Assembly (NCBI GenBank): GCA_937877575.1 | Contig: CALFIZ010000126.1 | Span: 1-8,370, forward strand | DNA length: 8,370 bases | Direction of reading: 5' to 3' | Source: an uncultured Marinilabiliales bacterium | Lineage (GTDB): Bacteria > Bacteroidota > Bacteroidia > Bacteroidales > BM520 | Part shown: positions 5,162 through 8,370 of the stretch, one piece after another | Layout: every line of letters begins with the position of its first letter | How positions within the stretch are numbered: position 1 is the first letter of the stretch | Notes under the pieces: model-generated | The model's input: only the letters and a program-made list of their open reading frames with translations | The model's database searches: none | Told to the model about the DNA's origin: nothing | Position numbers and translations under genes: made by a program

Positions 5162-7498
5162 ATGAAACGTCTTTCGATATTGATTGTCATGTCATTGATA
5201 GCTGCATCGGGAATACAGGCGCAGACTAAGCTGACAAATTATGTGAACACCATAATAGGTACCAATGGGATGGGACACACATTCCCCGGAGCGTGTGTCC
5301 CGTTCGGTATCGTCCAACTCAGTCCCGACACCGACACTATTCCTCACAATATCAATGGAATATACCAGCCAAAAGCTTACGAATACTGTGCCGGCTATCA
5401 ATTTAAGGACAAAACCATAGTCGGATTCAGCCATACTCATTTCAGCGGGACAGGTCATTCAGACCTCGGCGATATCCTTCTGATGCCTTACACCGGTGAA
5501 ACGAAACTCAATCCGGGCACTGCCGACAATCCTGACTCAGGATACCGTTCAAGGTACAGTCATGATACCGAAACCGCACATCCGGGCTATTACGAAGTGA
5601 CCCTTGACGACCATAATATCAGAGTGCAGCTGACAACCACTGAGCATGTCGGCATTCACAAATACTCGTATCCCGATAACGCTGACCGGAAGCTCATCAT
5701 TGACCTCAACCATGCAATCTACAATTACGACGGCAAGGTTCTCTGGGCCAACATGCGCATCGAAAACGACACCCTGATTACCGGATACAGAATCACAAAC
5801 GGCTGGAGTAGAGTGAATTACATATACTTCGCCATAACCTTCTCCAAACCGGTAAAGAATTACGGATATCAGGATTTGGAAAAAGCCAGATACAACGGAT
5901 TCTGGAAACGTTTCGACCTCAATCACAATTTCCCTGAGATAGGCGGGAGAGAAATCGTTTCATATTTCGATTTTGGCAGCGACAATGAGCCGTTAGTGGT
6001 AAAAGTTGCCTTGTCGGCAGTAGGGACAGAAGGTGCAATGAAGAATCTGGAGGCGGAAGCGGCTTCCCTTTCCTTCGAAGAGATTGCAGAGCTCGCCGAT
6101 GACAAATGGGAGAAGGCCTTAAGCGTAATTGAGGCACAAGGCACTGAAGATGAGTTAGCCATGCTCTACACTTCGTTATACCACACGATGATAAACCCGT
6201 CAGTTTATATGGATGTTGACGGCAACTACAGAGGTATTGACCATGAGATTCACCACTCCGATGATTTCACCAACTACACTGTCTTTTCAGTTTGGGACAC
6301 TTATCGCGCATTACATCCCCTGTACAATATCATCAACAGGGAAAAGAACACGGATTTTGTCAATTCGATGCTTGCACACTGCAGCCAGAGTGTCCACAAA
6401 ATGCTACCGGTATGGAGCCATCACGGCAACGAAAACTGGTGCATGATAGGCTATCACGGCGTTTCAGTAGCAGCCGATGCAATCGCCAAAGGGCTTCCGA
6501 TAGACAAGGAAAAGGCCCTTGAATGTATGGTAAGCACATCAAACGTTGACTACTATGACAACACAGGGGCGTACAAGAAACTCGGTTATGTCCCTTCCGA
6601 GAAATCCGGTTCTGCCGCTTCGATAACAATGGAATACGCCTACGATGACTGGACAATATACAATACTGCAAAGAATCTCGGCAAAAATGAAATTGCGGAG
6701 ACTTACCGCAAGCGTGCGCAGTCTTTCAACAATGTCTTTGACACCAAGACAGGATATGCACGTCCCAAGATGTCAGACGGTGGCTGGAAAAGCGACTTCA
6801 ATATATTGAGCACCATGAATCAAGGGTTTATAGAAGGAAACGCCTTAAATTATTCCTTTTATGTCCCCCACGATGTAAACAGGCTCATAGAACTCATGGG
6901 AGGTGAAAAGTCTTTCATCTCAAAAATGGATTCTTTGTTTACGATGCACCTGCCGTCTGAGTTCTTTGCCGAGACCGAAGACGTGACAGAGGAAGGGCTT
7001 CTTGGAGGCTACGTTCACGGCAACGAACCAAGTCATCATATTGTTTTTCTCTACAACTGGACTTCACAGCCATGGAAAACACAATACTGGCAACGTGAAA
7101 TAATGAACAGGATGTACAAGAACAACATAGACGGACTGTGCGGGAACGACGACTGCGGACAGATGTCGGCATGGTATATTCTTTCGGAATTCGGTTTTTA
7201 TCCGGTGTGTCCCGGAACCGACCAATATGTATTGGGAGCGCCTTATCTGCCTTTTATCAAGATTAACCTTGAAAATGGTAACACCCTTACAATCAAGGCG
7301 GAAGGTATAAGCGACAGGAACAGGTACGTCAAAAGCGTGAAGCTGAACGGACAACCTTATACAAAAGGATTCATAACCATTGGCGATATTCTCAAGGGTG
7401 GTGAACTGACATTTGAGATGAGCAGCAAGCCAAACAAAAAGAGAATTTTCTCAGGTGACGACAGACCATATTCGATGACCGAAAAAATTAAGAAATAG
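5162..7498 (+). CDS. GH92 family alpha-mannosidase, secreted
   Basis: This 778-residue protein starts with a cleavable signal peptide (MKRLSILIVMSLIAASGIQA, cut after Ala20), so it is periplasmic or exported. It has the GH92 N-terminal signature NTIIGTNGMGHTFPGA followed by PFGIVQLSPDT (29-57) in the beta-sandwich domain. The catalytic (alpha/alpha)6 domain begins near 290. It contains FSVWDTYRALHPL, then GNEPSHHIVFLYN with the proposed general acid Glu622. GNDDCGQMSAWYILSEFGFY follows, with the acidic pair Asp663/Asp664 expected to supply the base. GH92 enzymes are calcium-dependent exo-alpha-mannosidases acting on N-glycans and yeast mannan; the linkage preference here cannot be read. The length is normal. 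The start lies 3 bases after the protease stop, indicating cotranscription. No SusC/SusD pair is in the window. Confidence 0.93.
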   Translation: MKRLSILIVMSLIAASGIQAQTKLTNYVNTIIGTNGMGHTFPGACVPFGIVQLSPDTDTIPHNINGIYQPKAYEYCAGYQFKDKTIVGFSHTHFSGTGHSDLGDILLMPYTGETKLNPGTADNPDSGYRSRYSHDTETAHPGYYEVTLDDHNIRVQLTTTEHVGIHKYSYPDNADRKLIIDLNHAIYNYDGKVLWANMRIENDTLITGYRITNGWSRVNYIYFAITFSKPVKNYGYQDLEKARYNGFWKRFDLNHNFPEIGGREIVSYFDFGSDNEPLVVKVALSAVGTEGAMKNLEAEAASLSFEEIAELADDKWEKALSVIEAQGTEDELAMLYTSLYHTMINPSVYMDVDGNYRGIDHEIHHSDDFTNYTVFSVWDTYRALHPLYNIINREKNTDFVNSMLAHCSQSVHKMLPVWSHHGNENWCMIGYHGVSVAADAIAKGLPIDKEKALECMVSTSNVDYYDNTGAYKKLGYVPSEKSGSAASITMEYAYDDWTIYNTAKNLGKNEIAETYRKRAQSFNNVFDTKTGYARPKMSDGGWKSDFNILSTMNQGFIEGNALNYSFYVPHDVNRLIELMGGEKSFISKMDSLFTMHLPSEFFAETEDVTEEGLLGGYVHGNEPSHHIVFLYNWTSQPWKTQYWQREIMNRMYKNNIDGLCGNDDCGQMSAWYILSEFGFYPVCPGTDQYVLGAPYLPFIKINLENGNTLTIKAEGISDRNRYVKSVKLNGQPYTKGFITIGDILKGGELTFEMSSKPNKKRIFSGDDRPYSMTEKIKK

Positions 7499-7513
7499 TT
7501 TCATCACAATTCA

Positions 7514-7544
7514 CTTGCAGTTCAAATAAATATTACTATATTTG
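7514..7544 (+). promoter_or_regulatory. Promoter of the coiled-coil lipoprotein gene
   Basis: CTTG (7514-7517) is one base off the -33 TTTG, and TATATTTG (7537-7544) matches the -7 consensus exactly, with a 19-bp spacer. This is the best-spaced promoter in the window. Transcription should begin near 7550, giving a leader of about 45 bases to the ATG at 7595. No hairpin terminator for the preceding gene is evident between 7499 and 7513. Confidence 0.7.
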
Positions 7545-7594
7545 CAAACAGTTTATAATTTATCCAAATAATTAATATTGAAATAATAAAGAAT

Positions 7595-8370
7595 ATGAAA
7601 AGATTATCTATCACATCATTAGCGATAATCACAAGTATGTTGTGTATCACAGCATGTGGCACAAAGAAAGAAAATGCTCAATTGCTGCACGAAGTTGACA
7701 GTCTGAAGACTGTTTTAACCAACACCCAACTCATGATTGACAGTCAGAACTCCGAACTTGAGGAGAACATCAACTGTATCAATGACATACAGAACGCCCT
7801 TGATGCCATCAGTCAGAAAGAGAATGAAATAAGAAGCCTTTCATCGGAACAGACCGGTATAACCGATGTTCAGAGAAGAGCACAGCTCAAGAATGACATT
7901 GAGGAACTCGGCAGACAGCTGGAAGAAAACAAGAAGAGAATCGACAACCTCAATTATGCATTGAGCAAATCGAAAAAGGAAGTTAAAGGTCTTAACGAAA
8001 TGGTAGCAAAATTACAGCAACAGGTGGAACAGAGAGACAAGGACATCGCTGACTTGCGTGCTGTCATTGACAAAAAGGATTCCCAGATAACACAGTTGCA
8101 GCAGGATGTGACCACAAAGACACAGCAGATCAAAGACCTCGAAAACACTGTTTCAGAACAGATTGCCTCAATGAATGCCGCATGGTACTGCATTGCTTCA
8201 AAGGCAGACCTCCGCAACAACGGAATCATAGACAGAAAGAGCAAAATCATAACAAAGGGTGACAAGTACTTCACAAAGATTGACAAGACCCAAATAACTG
8301 AAATCCCTGTTGACAATGCAAGAAAGCTCATTGTTTTAAGTGCTCATCCGCTTTCATCATACGAAATAGT
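7595..8370 (+). CDS. Coiled-coil lipoprotein, Cbp1-like collagen-binding adhesin family (partial)
   Basis: The frame is open from ATG 7595 to the window end, giving 258 residues without a stop. The lipoprotein signal (MKRLSITSLAIITSMLCITA, then Cys21) predicts an envelope anchor. Residues about 25-195 are long heptad-rich coiled coil (LHEVDSLKTVLTNTQ, KNDIEELGRQLEENKKRI, QQQVEQRDKDIADLRAVI). A conserved-looking C-terminal part follows: AWYCIASKADLRNNGII, then YFTKIDKTQITEIPVDNARK and a tail containing AHPLSSYEI. This resembles the '(Y)FTKID...EIPL..K.AK.LT.HP..SY' segment of Bacteroides Cbp1-type collagen-binding proteins, recalled from memory. Only the coiled-coil lipoprotein call is secure. 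It has its own promoter and is not part of the protease operon. Confidence 0.75.
   Translation, partial: MKRLSITSLAIITSMLCITACGTKKENAQLLHEVDSLKTVLTNTQLMIDSQNSELEENINCINDIQNALDAISQKENEIRSLSSEQTGITDVQRRAQLKNDIEELGRQLEENKKRIDNLNYALSKSKKEVKGLNEMVAKLQQQVEQRDKDIADLRAVIDKKDSQITQLQQDVTTKTQQIKDLENTVSEQIASMNAAWYCIASKADLRNNGIIDRKSKIITKGDKYFTKIDKTQITEIPVDNARKLIVLSAHPLSSYEI

Noticed and set aside
7954..8331. 125-codon minus-strand frame opposite the coiled-coil lipoprotein
   Set aside because: It is the serine/leucine-rich antisense shadow of a lysine/glutamine-rich coiled coil.
1..8370. CRISPR array, riboswitch or complete insertion sequence
   Set aside because: No regularly spaced direct repeats, no recognised aptamer core and no transposase frame were seen; the repeats found are short inverted repeats tied to promoters or terminators.

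Overview
The window reads as Bacteroidota, most likely Bacteroidales. Several intergenic regions carry the Bacteroidota promoter signature TAnnTTTG (-7), one of them with a -33 element 19 bp upstream. Shine-Dalgarno sequences are mostly absent. The right-hand genes (secreted GH92 glycosidase, two lipoproteins) are typical of gut Bacteroidales. Genus cannot be fixed from sequence alone.

Left third (1-2030) looks like a remnant of a prophage or phage-derived element. A HicA/HicB toxin-antitoxin operon lies on the minus strand (694 to 91), with its own promoter, a candidate operator palindrome and a strong intrinsic terminator. To its right, on the plus strand, are two overlapping phage-like genes (871-1101 and 1079-1540). 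Next comes a self-contained unit of promoter, 37-codon hydrophobic peptide gene and terminator (1565-1803). Last is the N-terminus of what looks like a tail tape measure protein (1823-2023), which loses phage-like sequence near 1957 and runs into unrelated sequence. A tRNA-Glu(CTC) gene on the minus strand follows at once. A tail gene cut off beside the 3' end of a tRNA suggests an integration site with a partly deleted prophage.

Right two thirds (2104-8370) look like ordinary chromosomal genes. A promoter near 2193 drives an M16 (insulinase-type) zinc protease lipoprotein. A GH92 alpha-mannosidase-family enzyme starts 3 bases after its stop, so the two are very likely cotranscribed. A protease plus a mannosidase in the cell envelope suggests joint processing of glycoproteins or glycopeptides. 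A separate promoter with near-consensus spacing (7514-7544) drives a coiled-coil lipoprotein resembling the Cbp1-type collagen-binding adhesin family. That gene is cut by the window end.

The most interesting item is the small unit just upstream of the tape measure start. Own promoter, operator-like palindrome, tiny hydrophobic peptide and own terminator inside a structural module is the layout of a phage moron, expressed from the lysogen. A second perfect hairpin covers the tape measure start codon.
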